From: Phycisphaerales bacterium
Lineage (GTDB): Bacteria; Planctomycetota; Phycisphaerae; Sedimentisphaerales; Anaerobacaceae
Length of the DNA stretch: 64,000 bases
Assembly: GCA_003170415.1 (NCBI GenBank)
Contig: PMZJ01000023.1
Location: forward strand, 25,566 to 89,565
Direction: 5' to 3'
Shown piece after piece: positions 27,473-36,216 of the stretch. Within the stretch, counting starts at the first letter, position 1. Every line of letters begins with the position of its first letter. A program made the translations under genes and the position numbers. The notes beneath the pieces are model-generated. The model worked only from the letters and a program-made list of their open reading frames with translations. It searched no databases and was not told the origin of the DNA.

Positions 27473-28480
27473 ATGGATAGATTGCGAACCGCGGTTGTTG
27501 GTGCAGGCAAAATGGGTGAAATCCACGCCCGCGTTTACTCTGAGCTGCCCCAGAGCAATCTCGTTGCCATTGTCGATATCGACGCCGACAAGGCAAAACG
27601 ACTGGCGAAAAAATACCGTTGTGAATCGGCCCAGAATGTGACCGAACTGATTGGAAAAGTCGATGCGGTAACAATCGCCGCCCCGACCACTGAGCATTTT
27701 GCGCTGGCAAAGCCGCTGATTGAGGCGGGTATCGCAATCCTTATCGAAAAACCACTTGCGGCCGATGTTGGTCAAGCGAGAGATATTGTCGCACTCGCCA
27801 GGAAGACCGGCTGTCTCGTTGCCGTAGGGCATTCCGAGCGATGCAACCCGGTTGTTCAGGCGATGAAACGGCTGCAAATCGAGCCGAAGTTTATTGAGGC
27901 GACGAGAATAAGCCCATATCCTTTCCGCTCAACCGATATCGGTGTTGTTCTCGATATTATGATTCACGACATCGATATTATTCTGTCGCTCGCCGCGAGC
28001 AAGGTTGTCAAGGTTGATGCCGTGGGGATAGGCGTAATTGACCCCCAAAATGAAGATATTTGCAACGCCAGAATCGCTTTTGAAAACGGCTGTGTCGCCA
28101 ATGTAACCGCGTCGCGGCTCGCTCTGAAAACCGAACGCAAAGTCCGGGTCTTCAGCAAGCAGGCGTACCTCAGCGTCGATTATTTCAAAAAGACGGGCGT
28201 GGTAATCAAAGCCGCCCCGAATATAGACGTTGTCGAGAAAATCAGGCAGCTCAAAAAAAGCGGCACGTTCGCTTTGCTTACCGCCGGCTGGCAGGACCTT
28301 CTGCACCGCGAAACCCTCGACGTTGACGACAGGGAGCCGCTTCGCCTTGAGCAGGAGGCGTTTCTGCGGGCCGTTGCCGACAAATCCCTTCGGCCAGAAG
28401 TCATCGCCGAAGAAGGCCTTGCAGCGATGGAATGTGCTGCTATGATTCTCGAATCTATGCGGCAGCATAAATGGGAATGA
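27473..28480 (+). CDS. Gfo/Idh/MocA oxidoreductase, possibly GnnA-like
   Basis: A 335-residue cytoplasmic NAD-dependent sugar oxidoreductase. The Rossmann motif is VVGAGKMGEIHARVY at the N-terminus and the family EKP motif is IEKPLAADVGQARD. There is no signal peptide, unlike the Tat-type relative at 17424. AAGGA precedes the ATG. Its position right after lpxA recalls GnnA, which oxidises UDP-GlcNAc at C3 before amination by GnnB for N-linked lipid A. No aminotransferase gene is in the window, so a GnnA role stays a hypothesis. Confidence 0.9.
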   Translation: MDRLRTAVVGAGKMGEIHARVYSELPQSNLVAIVDIDADKAKRLAKKYRCESAQNVTELIGKVDAVTIAAPTTEHFALAKPLIEAGIAILIEKPLAADVGQARDIVALARKTGCLVAVGHSERCNPVVQAMKRLQIEPKFIEATRISPYPFRSTDIGVVLDIMIHDIDIILSLAASKVVKVDAVGIGVIDPQNEDICNARIAFENGCVANVTASRLALKTERKVRVFSKQAYLSVDYFKKTGVVIKAAPNIDVVEKIRQLKKSGTFALLTAGWQDLLHRETLDVDDREPLRLEQEAFLRAVADKSLRPEVIAEEGLAAMECAAMILESMRQHKWE

Positions 28481-28514
28481 TTATTTATTGTTGATTAACG
28501 TTTAAGGGTGTTAT

Positions 28515-29117
28515 ATGAAATATGGCAGGAACTCAGGTGTTTATTTGTTGGGTGTGGCGGCGGCTGTTGTAATGGTTTTTACGTTCGGCTGTCCGGCGGA
28601 CAAGAGAAATAACGAGGGTCGAACAATGGTAAAACTGGAAACCACGAAAGGCGATATTGTGATTGAAGTCAACGAAACGGCTGCCCCGGTAACAGCCGCC
28701 AATTTTCTGCAATACGTTCAGGAGGGCTTCTACGACGGGACGATATTCCACAGGGTCATACCCAATTTTATGATTCAGGGCGGCGGCTTTACCCCTGATA
28801 TGAAGCAAAAAACCACCCGTCCGCCAATTGTTAATGAGGGCAAAAACGGCCTTAAGAATAAACGCGGCACATTAGCGATGGCCAGAACCAACGACCCAGG
28901 CAGCGCCACCGCACAGTTTTTCATCAATCATGTTGATAATACCAATCTCGACTATTCTGCTCGCAATCCCGGCTACGCGGTCTTCGGGCAGGTCGTCGAG
29001 GGTATGGATGTTGTTGATGCAATAGCAAAGGTCAAGACCGGGACAAAGGGAATGTTCCAGGATGTCCCTGTTGAGCCGGTAATTATCAAATCCGCAAAGG
29101 TTGTGTCGAAGAAATGA
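28515..29117 (+). CDS. Cyclophilin-type peptidyl-prolyl isomerase, lipoprotein
   Basis: Catalyses proline cis-trans isomerisation during folding of envelope proteins. The N-terminus is a hydrophobic signal ending VFTFGC, so it is probably a lipoprotein. The 160-residue cyclophilin domain has [15 protein letters not shown] with the catalytic Arg, [10 protein letters not shown] and [17 protein letters not shown]. The start has AAGGG upstream. It overlaps the next gene by 4 bp (ATGA), so the two are translationally coupled. A second, much larger cyclophilin fusion lies nearby on the minus strand at 30358-32271. Confidence 0.94.
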   Translation: MKYGRNSGVYLLGVAAAVVMVFTFGCPADKRNNEGRTMVKLETTKGDIVIEVNETAAPVTAANFLQYVQEGFYDGTIFHRVIPNFMIQGGGFTPDMKQKTTRPPIVNEGKNGLKNKRGTLAMARTNDPGSATAQFFINHVDNTNLDYSARNPGYAVFGQVVEGMDVVDAIAKVKTGTKGMFQDVPVEPVIIKSAKVVSKK

Positions 29118-29620
29118 CAGCCGAGCAGGTAGTAAAGCATTTTAAGATGCAGCCATTGCCGCAGGAGGGCGGGTTTTTTATCGAAACCTACCGTGCTGCG
29201 GAAGTACTTAAAAAAGATATTCTGTCTGCCGGTGTTTCAGGCGACCGCAATATCAGCAGCGTTATTCTTTATCTGCTCACCGCCAAGACCGTATCGCTGA
29301 TGCATCGGTTGAAACACGATGAGATGTTCCATTTTTATATGGGCAACCCGGTAACAATGCTTCAACTGCATCCTGACGGCTCAAGCGAAATTATCACCCT
29401 CGGCCACGATATATTAAATGAACAAAAAGTTCAGGTTCTTGTCCCCAAAGGTGTCTGGCAGGGGGCTTTTATTCAGCCCAGCGGCAAATTCTCGCTGATG
29501 GGCTGCTCCGTCGCACCCGGCTTTGACGAAGCCGACTTTGAAATCGGTGACAGGGAAACGTTGCTTGCTAAATACCCGGATATGCGGGAGCGTATTCTGC
29601 ACCTTACTCACGCACACTAA
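29114..29620 (+). CDS. DUF985-family cupin
   Basis: A 168-residue protein with the DUF985 pattern: [14 protein letters not shown] near the N-terminus, [18 protein letters not shown] (His/Glu metal-site type) in the middle and [25 protein letters not shown] ahead of the C-terminus. The fold is a cupin barrel. Its reaction is not established for most members. It overlaps the cyclophilin gene by 4 bp and is the last plus-strand gene before a converging minus-strand gene 3 bp away. Confidence 0.9.
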   Translation: MTAEQVVKHFKMQPLPQEGGFFIETYRAAEVLKKDILSAGVSGDRNISSVILYLLTAKTVSLMHRLKHDEMFHFYMGNPVTMLQLHPDGSSEIITLGHDILNEQKVQVLVPKGVWQGAFIQPSGKFSLMGCSVAPGFDEADFEIGDRETLLAKYPDMRERILHLTHAH

Positions 29621-29622
29621 CG

Positions 29623-30294
29623 CTAACCGAGTTTTGCCTGCCCAACCAATTGGTGCGCCAGCCGGCTCGGTTCAGGGATACGGTATTTTGTCGTGCATTC
29701 CAGAATAATGCTAATCGCGTCTTCCAGCATGCATTTGTGCCCGACTGAAACAAACACCGGCTTGACATCGGTTCGTGTTCGTAAAACCACGCCAATCGTT
29801 TCATCCGAATCAACCAACGGGCAGTAACTGCCTTTTTTGTTTCCCGGTTCTTCGAATGTTCCTATGAGCCGGCTTTTTGCGCAGCCAATCGTTGGTTTCT
29901 CGATAAGCAAACCTATGTGCGAGGCGATTCCCAGCTGCCGGGGATGCGCAATACCCTGACCGTCAACGATTAAACAATCGGGCGTGTTTTTTAGTTTTTC
30001 GATTGCGTCGATACACGCCGGCGCCTCCCGAAATGACAACAAACCCGGTATGTAGGGGAAATCTACTTTGCGTGACGCTGTTGCCGTCTCGATAATCGAA
30101 AAATCAGATAAGTCAATCACTACAGCCGATGCGAATATCTGTTCGCCATTTTTGCTGAACGCACAATCCAGCCCCGCAATTATTTTGGGTCTTTTCTTCA
30201 TTGCGGTAAATCGCACTTGTGAGGCCAGTTGACGCTGTATCTCTATCGCTTCTTTACAGGACAAATCCCATTCGTGCAATTTTCTTGTTTTCAT
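29623..30294 (-). CDS. nfi: Endonuclease V (deoxyinosine 3' endonuclease)
   Basis: Nicks DNA next to deoxyinosine produced by adenine deamination. The 223 residues carry the family signatures: GLDCAF (first catalytic Asp, about residue 43), FPYIPGLLSFREAP (product-release wedge and Glu), DGQGIAHPRQLGIASHIG (second Asp) and IGCAKSRLIG. It is convergent with the DUF985 gene, with almost no spacer, and separated from the next upstream minus-strand gene by a 22-bp palindrome. Cytoplasmic. Confidence 0.95.
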   Translation of the reverse strand: MKTRKLHEWDLSCKEAIEIQRQLASQVRFTAMKKRPKIIAGLDCAFSKNGEQIFASAVVIDLSDFSIIETATASRKVDFPYIPGLLSFREAPACIDAIEKLKNTPDCLIVDGQGIAHPRQLGIASHIGLLIEKPTIGCAKSRLIGTFEEPGNKKGSYCPLVDSDETIGVVLRTRTDVKPVFVSVGHKCMLEDAISIILECTTKYRIPEPSRLAHQLVGQAKLG

Positions 30295-30319
30295 TCTGGC
30301 GAATATATTAGGTCGCTAA

Positions 30320-30341
30320 ACAAACCCTTGCAAGGGTTTGT
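30320..30341. terminator. Perfect 22-bp palindrome, possible terminator
   Basis: Two 11-bp arms (ACAAACCCTTG and its complement) with no spacer. It lies 16 bp past the stop of the cyclophilin/beta-helix gene and 25 bp before nfi. Only a weak T tract follows on the minus strand, so termination is plausible but not certain; it could be a protein-binding palindrome. Confidence 0.5.
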
Positions 30342-30357
30342 GAAGAATTCGTGTTTG

Positions 30358-32271
30358 TTATTGCAGCCAGACCTGCATAAACAGGTCGAGGTCGTCGATA
30401 TCGACTATTCCGTCGCCGTTGAGGTCGGTTGTCTTATTGGTTACGCTTTTTTGCCATTCGCTCGCCAATACGGCGAAGTCGCTGAAATTAACTATGCCGT
30501 CAAAGTTAAAGTCGGCTTTTTCCGCCAACCTCGTATTCCCCATTCGCATCCAGTCATCGCTGAATAACTTTAAATCTGATATGTCAACACTTCCGTTGCG
30601 GTCCAGGTCTGCCGGCAACTCGCTGCCTTCGGCCAACCAGTAGCTGGCAAACCAGGCAAAGTCATTATTATTCGTTATCCCGTCGTTATCGATGTCGGCG
30701 AGCAATCTCCACTCATCGGGCGGAATGCTTGCCTTGACTGTCCCGCCTGCTGCTCCCATATTAATCCGAACATTTGCTGTTGTTATTCCTTCGTCACCGA
30801 GACCTGAGCCCGGATTGCCGGCGTCAATGCAGAGGCTGTTATTTTTCCCCTCGCTCCATCCGTTAGCATCGTCCCACTGCCATATCTGGCTTTGCAGGTG
30901 ATAATTATTACTATCGGAGTTTACAAAGCACGGGTCTGTATCCAGGTTTCCCGGTCCCCAGACGACTGGGCAATTTGTTTCGGTGGATATTTCTGCTTTT
31001 CCGCCATCAATATCGTTGTACAATACCTTTAGTGATGAAGGTGTTGATGCGCCGGCTAACGCAATCTCGTGACCGGAAATGGCTGTGTTGTTCCACAATA
31101 TCGAATTGCTCAAAGTTGCGCCGCTGTAATAATCGCAGAACAGGGCGCCTCCTTTCGATAAGGCGATGTTTTTACTGAATGTGCAGTTTGAAATTACGGC
31201 GTTGCTGTCGTAGCAGTAAATACCGCCTCCGAAACTCGATGCTGTGTTGTTTGTGAATGTGCAGTTTTTAATTGTCGGGCTGCTGTTTTGGCACATTATT
31301 GCGCCGCTGCTGGTCTGGTAACCATTGATAATCGTGAGTCCTTTCACCACGGAGTTGGCATCTTCACCTGTGTGGAAATAAAACGCCCTGTGCTTGTTTG
31401 CGGAGGTTGCCTGACAGTTGATTACTGTTGTTGTCACGGTATTAAAATCACGCGGCTCAATTGACCGGACAGTAATCGCCTTCCCTTTGAAGTCCAAATC
31501 TACGTTTCCAGTCCCTGTGTAAGTTGCCGGTGTCGGCACAACGTGTCCAGGCTCATTAACAACATCCATTCCCTTTTGTATTGTCTGGAAGGGAGCGTCC
31601 GGACTTCCAATACCGGTACTGTCGTTGCCCGTCGGCGAAACGCATACCCTTACCTGCTGTTTGTAAACATTAACCGGGTATGGCGTCCCATTCTGTTCAT
31701 AATAGGGAATCCCATCGTTAGGACCCGAACTCGCAAATATGGGGGACTGCAGAATTTGGTCAACTATGTCCATTCCGGAAATAACCTGGCCGAAAACACA
31801 ATATCCGGCGCTGGTCGGTGTGCGATCAAGTGACGTATTGTTTGTGCCGTTTATATAAAACTGCGATGTGGCAGAATTAGCGTCCGATGTGCTTGCCATA
31901 GCAACGGTTGCACGCAGGTTGCTTAGCCCGTTGTAACTCTCATTGATTATCGGCGGTCGAAGACCTTCTGACTTAAGTTGCATACTACCATTTTCCAGGT
32001 AATAGCCGCCGCCCTGCATTATTTCGAATGTCGTGTAGTTTGTCACACGGTGTATCATAAGGCCGTCGTAAAAACCGCTGTTGACGTATTGCAGGAAATT
32101 ATTGACAGTAATTGGTGCCTGGGTCGGAAAAAGTTCGATAGTGATATCGCCAAACATTGTTTCGATAACGACCTTGGGAGTGGTTTGGCTTGGTGTATAA
32201 GGAGGCGCACCGGCGGCGACAGCCGAAAAGACAAGTCCCGCCGCAAGAGATAAAAAAATAAGATGTTTCAC
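30358..32271 (-). CDS. Secreted cyclophilin / beta-helix / dockerin-like fusion protein
   Basis: A 637-residue three-part protein. Residues 1-22 are a signal peptide. Residues about 30-200 are a cyclophilin domain (VVIETMFGDITIELFP, IHRVTNYTTFEIMQGGGYY with the catalytic Arg, SQFYINGTNN, YCVFGQVISGMDIVDQI). Residues about 205-480 are a right-handed beta-helix of the DUF1565 type (PDAPFQTIQKGMDVV, then CTFTNNTASSFGGGIYC-type turns). The last about 110 residues hold four EF-hand/dockerin-like units (for example DLNGDGIVDIDDLDLFMQVW). Probably extracellular or surface attached. A strong promoter lies upstream. Confidence 0.9.
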   Translation of the reverse strand: MKHLIFLSLAAGLVFSAVAAGAPPYTPSQTTPKVVIETMFGDITIELFPTQAPITVNNFLQYVNSGFYDGLMIHRVTNYTTFEIMQGGGYYLENGSMQLKSEGLRPPIINESYNGLSNLRATVAMASTSDANSATSQFYINGTNNTSLDRTPTSAGYCVFGQVISGMDIVDQILQSPIFASSGPNDGIPYYEQNGTPYPVNVYKQQVRVCVSPTGNDSTGIGSPDAPFQTIQKGMDVVNEPGHVVPTPATYTGTGNVDLDFKGKAITVRSIEPRDFNTVTTTVINCQATSANKHRAFYFHTGEDANSVVKGLTIINGYQTSSGAIMCQNSSPTIKNCTFTNNTASSFGGGIYCYDSNAVISNCTFSKNIALSKGGALFCDYYSGATLSNSILWNNTAISGHEIALAGASTPSSLKVLYNDIDGGKAEISTETNCPVVWGPGNLDTDPCFVNSDSNNYHLQSQIWQWDDANGWSEGKNNSLCIDAGNPGSGLGDEGITTANVRINMGAAGGTVKASIPPDEWRLLADIDNDGITNNNDFAWFASYWLAEGSELPADLDRNGSVDISDLKLFSDDWMRMGNTRLAEKADFNFDGIVNFSDFAVLASEWQKSVTNKTTDLNGDGIVDIDDLDLFMQVWLQ

Positions 32272-32336
32272 CCTTGACCTCTTTGCCCCGATTATATAAA
32301 AATCCCCCCATCCCTGGACGAATTGATAATTTGTTG

Positions 32337-32365
32337 ATTATACCAGATTTTCCCCTAAGAGTCAA
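32337..32365 (-). promoter_or_regulatory. Sigma-70-type promoter of the cyclophilin fusion gene
   Basis: On the minus strand: TTGACT (complement of 32360-32365), a 17-bp spacer, TATAAT (complement of 32337-32342), about 65 bp before the start codon. An 11-of-12 match to consensus with ideal spacing. Confidence 0.75.
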
Positions 32366-32393
32366 GTGGCGTAACGGCTTATAGTGTTGGTAG

Positions 32394-33173
32394 TTACGAT
32401 TGACGTGGCGGCAAAAAGAACTGCATTGTCGTAGCCGTAACTGCCTCGGCGAATTTGGTAAATTCCATCCCCCTGAGTCCAGCGATAAATCTGGCGGTGT
32501 GGATAAGCAAGGCCGGCTCATTGACCTTCTGTTTTCGCATCGGCTCAGGCGACAAATATGGGGCGTCCGTCTCAATCATCAGCCGGTCGAGTGGAACATA
32601 TTTTGCGACCTCGCGGGTTGTCTCGGCGTTTTTGAATGTTACTACCCCCGTCAGTGAGATATACCAGCCCTTGTCCAAAACAATTTTCGTCTGCCGGACG
32701 TCGCCGGAGTAGCAATGGAAAACCAATCCCTTCAGGCCCGACTCGTGTGCTTCAAGAATCTCCATCGTCTCATCGAACGCCTCTCGCGAATGAATAACAA
32801 CCGGCAGGTTCAATTCTTTTGCGATTTCAAGGTGCCGAACGAAACTATCCTGTTGCTGCTGGGGCGACGAAAAATCGTAATGCAAATCCAGCCCCGTTTC
32901 ACCGATTGCGACGACTTTTTTGTTCTGTGCGAGTCCTTTAATCTGAGCGATTGTTGGCCGGTCCGCTGATTTTGCGTTGTGAGGGTGAATCGCCACGGCC
33001 GCGAACATATTTTCAAACCGGTCTGCTAATTCCACCGCCTTTTGGCTGTCTGCCAAATCTGTTCCAATAGTTATCCAGCCCGTAACGCCGGCGTCGATGC
33101 TCCGTCGAATTACGGCATCGATATCAGCAAACGGCTCATAGGTCAAATGGCAATGTGCGTCAATCAGATTCAT
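32394..33173 (-). CDS. TatD-family metal-dependent hydrolase
   Basis: A 259-residue TIM-barrel hydrolase of the TatD DNase family. It has DAHCHL at residues 5-10 (metal-binding HxH), IGETGLDLHYDFSSPQQQQD, PVVIHSREAFDET, GLVFHCYSGD and LMIETDAPYLSP with the catalytic Asp. Members act as metal-dependent exonucleases in DNA repair or RNA decay; the exact substrate here is unknown. It follows the YraN-family gene by 3 bp and is likely in one unit with it. Confidence 0.94.
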   Translation of the reverse strand: MNLIDAHCHLTYEPFADIDAVIRRSIDAGVTGWITIGTDLADSQKAVELADRFENMFAAVAIHPHNAKSADRPTIAQIKGLAQNKKVVAIGETGLDLHYDFSSPQQQQDSFVRHLEIAKELNLPVVIHSREAFDETMEILEAHESGLKGLVFHCYSGDVRQTKIVLDKGWYISLTGVVTFKNAETTREVAKYVPLDRLMIETDAPYLSPEPMRKQKVNEPALLIHTARFIAGLRGMEFTKFAEAVTATTMQFFLPPRQS

Positions 33174-33176
33174 ATA

Positions 33177-33575
33177 TCATCGTACAAATGCGTTTTTGTA
33201 ATGGCGGAATTCTGCTGGGCCGCGTTGGCCGAGCGTTATGGTTACAATATCAAAACGGTATGGCCGATTCTCGATTTCGTTGGTTGAGATAAAATACCGT
33301 GCCGTCCTTGTCATCCTGTCCATCTTCGGCTTTGTGATTACCGATTCGGTCGGGGTAAATTCCTCATCGGCTCTGGTTTTGACTTCGACAAAAACAATCG
33401 ACCGGTCGCTATCCACCATAATCAGGTCGATTTCGCCGGCCTTGCAGGCGTAGTTGCGCGTGAGGGTTTTAAGACCTTTTCGTTTGAGGAATTTCTCGCA
33501 TTGCCGCTCCCCCCATTTGCCGAGCAGCTTAATATCCTTGAGCAGCTTGCTCCTCTGGAAAATTAATCCGAGCAA
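33177..33575 (-). CDS. UPF0102/YraN-family nuclease-fold protein
   Basis: About 120-132 residues of the YraN family, which has a restriction-endonuclease-like fold. Seen are GKWGERQCEKFLKRKGLK, NYACKAGEIDLIMVD, IVFVEVKTRAD with the active-site Glu and Lys, and KMDRMTRTARYFI. The start is uncertain: the frame opens with TTG at 33575, and no ATG occurs before the conserved region; a CTG near 33545 with AGAGGAG upstream is possible. It lies next to rplS, which is common for this family. A hairpin repeat sits in the gap to rplS. Confidence 0.88.
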   Translation of the reverse strand: MLGLIFQRSKLLKDIKLLGKWGERQCEKFLKRKGLKTLTRNYACKAGEIDLIMVDSDRSIVFVEVKTRADEEFTPTESVITKPKMDRMTRTARYFISTNEIENRPYRFDIVTITLGQRGPAEFRHYKNAFVR

Positions 33576-33586
33576 AAATCAGCAAT

Positions 33587-33613
33587 CCTCCCGAAAGGGA
33601 CACCTAACGGCGG
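33587..33613. repeat. Partial copy of the hairpin element
   Basis: Holds the perfect hairpin TCCCGAAAGGGA (33589-33600) followed by CACCTAACGG, a shortened form of the element at 20752 and 25215. It interrupts an AATCAGCAATC/AATCTGCAATCAGCAATT spacer satellite between rplS and the YraN-family gene. Confidence 0.6.
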
Positions 33614-33634
33614 AAATCTGCAATCAGCAATTAT

Positions 33635-34003
33635 TTAGCTTACCACAGTATGTTCGCTGTGTTCCTGGACGAGCTTAGTTGACTTGCCCGTTCGCTCGCG
33701 GAGATAATAGAGCTTTGCTCTTCTGGTCTTGCCGCTTCGAGTCGCCTTGATATCGGTGATATTGGGCGAGTGCAGCGGGAAGATTCTTTCGACGCCTTCG
33801 CCTGCCACAATTCTGCGAACCGTGAAGGTCGAGTTGATGCCCCGGCCTTTGCGGGCGATTACCGTACCCGAAAATATGCCGATACGTTCCTTCTCGCCTT
33901 CTTTTATCCTGCAATGGACGTCAACTATGTCACCGATTTCAAAATGCGGAATATCCTTCTTCAGGCATTTGCTTTCGACCTTGTCAAGTAATGCTGTATT
34001 CAC
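33635..34003 (-). CDS. rplS: 50S ribosomal protein L19
   Basis: A 122-residue L19, at the 30S-50S interface of the ribosome. Family sequence includes FEIGDIVDVHCRIKEGEKER, IGIFSGTVIARKGRGINSTF, FTVRRIVAGEGVERIFPLHS and RSGKTRRAKLYYLRERTGKS. The length is normal with a short C-terminal tail. In most bacteria it directly follows trmD. Here a TIM-barrel gene lies between them. Confidence 0.98.
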   Translation of the reverse strand: MNTALLDKVESKCLKKDIPHFEIGDIVDVHCRIKEGEKERIGIFSGTVIARKGRGINSTFTVRRIVAGEGVERIFPLHSPNITDIKATRSGKTRRAKLYYLRERTGKSTKLVQEHSEHTVVS

Positions 34004-34128
34004 TTTGTAACTCCTGATACTAACTAAGCTTATGGCAAAACCAGCCGGGCTGGGTTTTCTGCGAGCAATTTACGCCCGCCCTTAAAACCAGTGATTATAA
34101 CCATTTTGGCCGCAATAACAAGCAGTTT

Positions 34129-35010
34129 TTAGGCCTGATTTCGCAGTTTTTTGTAGTTTTTCAGCGACTGCTCGGCAGCTTCCAGCGGCGGATACTCTCC
34201 GGATTCTTCTTCGATGATATACCACTGTGTGCCGCCGGTTGTTTCGCAAACCTCAAAGATCTCTTTCCATTTTACGTCGCCTTCGCCTATGAGAACTTTT
34301 TTCTTGGTTGCGGAAAATTCCTTTAGGTGAATCGACAAGGAACGTCCCGGATACTTTTTCAGAATAGCGACAGGATCGCCGCCACCCTGCATGCAGTTGC
34401 CGGTATCGAGCTGCATAAACACTTCTTTGCTGGTGTTGCCGAAAAGAATGTCCCAGGGCGTCTCGCCGTCAATCGGCAAAAAATCTCCCTGATGGGAGTG
34501 ATAGCCGATGCGGACGCCTTCATTTCTTGTCTTGTCCGCTAATTCATTAAAGGTTTTAGCTTTCGCCAGCCAGTCGGCTTTGGTGTTAAGCTGTTTTCTG
34601 TCGAGCCAGGGCACGATGACGAATTTATTGCCGATTGTTTTGTTAAACTCCATAGTCGCCGCGAGTTTTTCATTGGTGAGCAAATCGATTGCGGTATGTG
34701 AGCCGCTGCAAAGCAGGCCGTTGTCATCGAGCATCTTGCGGACGTCCTTTGCCGAATAGTTGAAGAAGCCCGCGAACTCCACGCCCTTGTAGCCCATTTT
34801 AGCTACCTTGGCTATGGTTCCGGGGAAATCCTTCGCGCATTCGGTTCGCACCGTCCACAGTTGCAGCCCCACCGGTATTTCCTTTTTTGCCTCTATTGCT
34901 TTTTTCACTTCTTCCGCTCCTTTGGCGATTGCCTCTAACGAGCAAATTCCCGCGCAGGCAACCAAACCAGATTTAAGAATCATTCGACGTGACATATTTT
35001 CGCTTTTCAT
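34129..35010 (-). CDS. Tat-exported xylose-isomerase-like TIM-barrel protein
   Basis: A 293-residue sugar phosphate isomerase/epimerase-like protein. The N-terminus has a twin-arginine signal (MSRRMILKSG, then an Ala/Cys-rich stretch), so it is exported folded. The barrel contains VGLQLWTVRTECAKDFPGTI, MGYKGVEFAGFF, IGYHSHQGDF and LDTGNCMQGGGDPVAIL with likely metal ligands. GAGGTG precedes the ATG at 35010. Secreted barrels of this type are frequent in planctomycetes and are thought to act on sugars, but the substrate is unknown. It is inserted between trmD and rplS. Confidence 0.9.
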   Translation of the reverse strand: MKSENMSRRMILKSGLVACAGICSLEAIAKGAEEVKKAIEAKKEIPVGLQLWTVRTECAKDFPGTIAKVAKMGYKGVEFAGFFNYSAKDVRKMLDDNGLLCSGSHTAIDLLTNEKLAATMEFNKTIGNKFVIVPWLDRKQLNTKADWLAKAKTFNELADKTRNEGVRIGYHSHQGDFLPIDGETPWDILFGNTSKEVFMQLDTGNCMQGGGDPVAILKKYPGRSLSIHLKEFSATKKKVLIGEGDVKWKEIFEVCETTGGTQWYIIEEESGEYPPLEAAEQSLKNYKKLRNQA

Positions 35011-35055
35011 TTTTCACCTCATTTTTATTTTTTATCCGCCGGACGCAGGGCGGAT

Positions 35056-35778
35056 TTATTTCTGTTTATCTTTTAACAAATCCGGACGGTTTTGTCGAGT
35101 CCTTTCGAGCGATTGTTGCCTGCGCCATTTTTCGATTTCGCCGTGATGACCGGAAAGCAGAATATCCGGCACGGTCAATCCCCGAAACGTTTCAGGCCTT
35201 GTATATTGCGGATACTCCAAGCCGCCTGCGGTGAGTGAGGTCGAACCGCCGTTTGCGGCTTCGCTGAATGTCTCATCTTCCGCAGATTCTCCATCGCCGA
35301 GTGCGCCGGGCAGCAATCGAACAACCGCGTCGATAATAACCATCGCAGCCAGTTCCCCGCCCGAAAGCACGTAATCGCCGATTGAGATTTGCTCGGCGTT
35401 CAATCCCGTCCTGATTCGTTCGTCGAACCCCTCGTAATGGCCCGCGATGAGGATGAGCCGTTTTTCGCCGGCAAGTTCCGATGCTAATTTCTGTGTGAAG
35501 GGTTTGCCCTGTGGCGTCAGCAGGATGACCCAGCCTTTATCAGGTGATAATTTTTCGACCTTTTCAAAGCAGTCGAAGACCGGCTGGCACATCATCACCA
35601 TTCCCGGCCCGCCCCCGTATGGCCGGTCGTCAACCTTCTTGTGCTTGTCTTTGGAGGAATCTCTGATATTCGTCAGAGCGATATCGACGACGCCCGCATC
35701 TTTGGCCCGTTTGAGTATCGAATGATTCAGCGGCGACTCAAACATCTCCGGAAACAGCGTTAAGACATCAATTCGCAT
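35056..35778 (-). CDS. trmD: tRNA (guanine-N1)-methyltransferase TrmD
   Basis: Methylates G37 of tRNAs to prevent frameshifts, using S-adenosylmethionine through a knotted fold. The 240 residues carry [21 protein letters not shown] at the N-terminus, [27 protein letters not shown] and [20 protein letters not shown] (each a TrmD hallmark), and [14 protein letters not shown] near the end. I see no clear ribosome-binding site. The usual upstream partner rimM is absent from the window; an opposing toxin-antitoxin pair lies between trmD and rpsP. Confidence 0.97.
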   Translation of the reverse strand: MRIDVLTLFPEMFESPLNHSILKRAKDAGVVDIALTNIRDSSKDKHKKVDDRPYGGGPGMVMMCQPVFDCFEKVEKLSPDKGWVILLTPQGKPFTQKLASELAGEKRLILIAGHYEGFDERIRTGLNAEQISIGDYVLSGGELAAMVIIDAVVRLLPGALGDGESAEDETFSEAANGGSTSLTAGGLEYPQYTRPETFRGLTVPDILLSGHHGEIEKWRRQQSLERTRQNRPDLLKDKQK

Positions 35779-35904
35779 CGTTGTTCAGACAAACCTCTCT
35801 GGCATTTTGGTTGTTTCGTTTATTTGCCAAAATTCATATTTTTGTTTTCGAGTCATTATATTACAATAGTATCATAACAGAAAGAGATGTTAGGCAGGTT
35901 AAGA

Positions 35905-36216
35905 ATGATAGAGCTTGTGGAAAAACAAAGAGGTCGGCTGGACGAGTTGTGCAGGAACTACCGCGTTAAGCGATTAGAGTTGTTCGGTTCGGCTATTGAC
36001 CCTGCTCGATTCGAACAGGGCACAAGCGACCTTGATTTCATTGTCGAATTTCAGCCGATGTCTCCGGGGGGGCACGCAAAAGCATATCTATCCCTTCTTG
36101 AACAACTTCAGGACCTGTTCGGGCTAAGCATTGACCTTATTGAGATTAAGGCCGTGGACAACCCTTACCTGCTTGAATCCATCAACGAGACGCGGAGCAC
36201 TATTTATGCGGCGTGA
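35905..36216 (+). CDS. mntA: MntA-type minimal nucleotidyltransferase antitoxin
   Basis: About 103 residues. The nucleotidyltransferase motif is ELFGSAIDPARFEQGTSDLD, that is GS followed after about ten residues by DLD, with downstream Asp in SIDLIEIKA. In characterised pairs MntA adds AMP to a tyrosine of HepT and so neutralises it. The start at 35905 is preferred because AGG lies 8 bases upstream; ATG 35887 is the alternative. Its end overlaps hepT by 11 bp, typical of this module. Strand is opposite to the surrounding ribosomal genes. Confidence 0.92.
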   Translation: MIELVEKQRGRLDELCRNYRVKRLELFGSAIDPARFEQGTSDLDFIVEFQPMSPGGHAKAYLSLLEQLQDLFGLSIDLIEIKAVDNPYLLESINETRSTIYAA

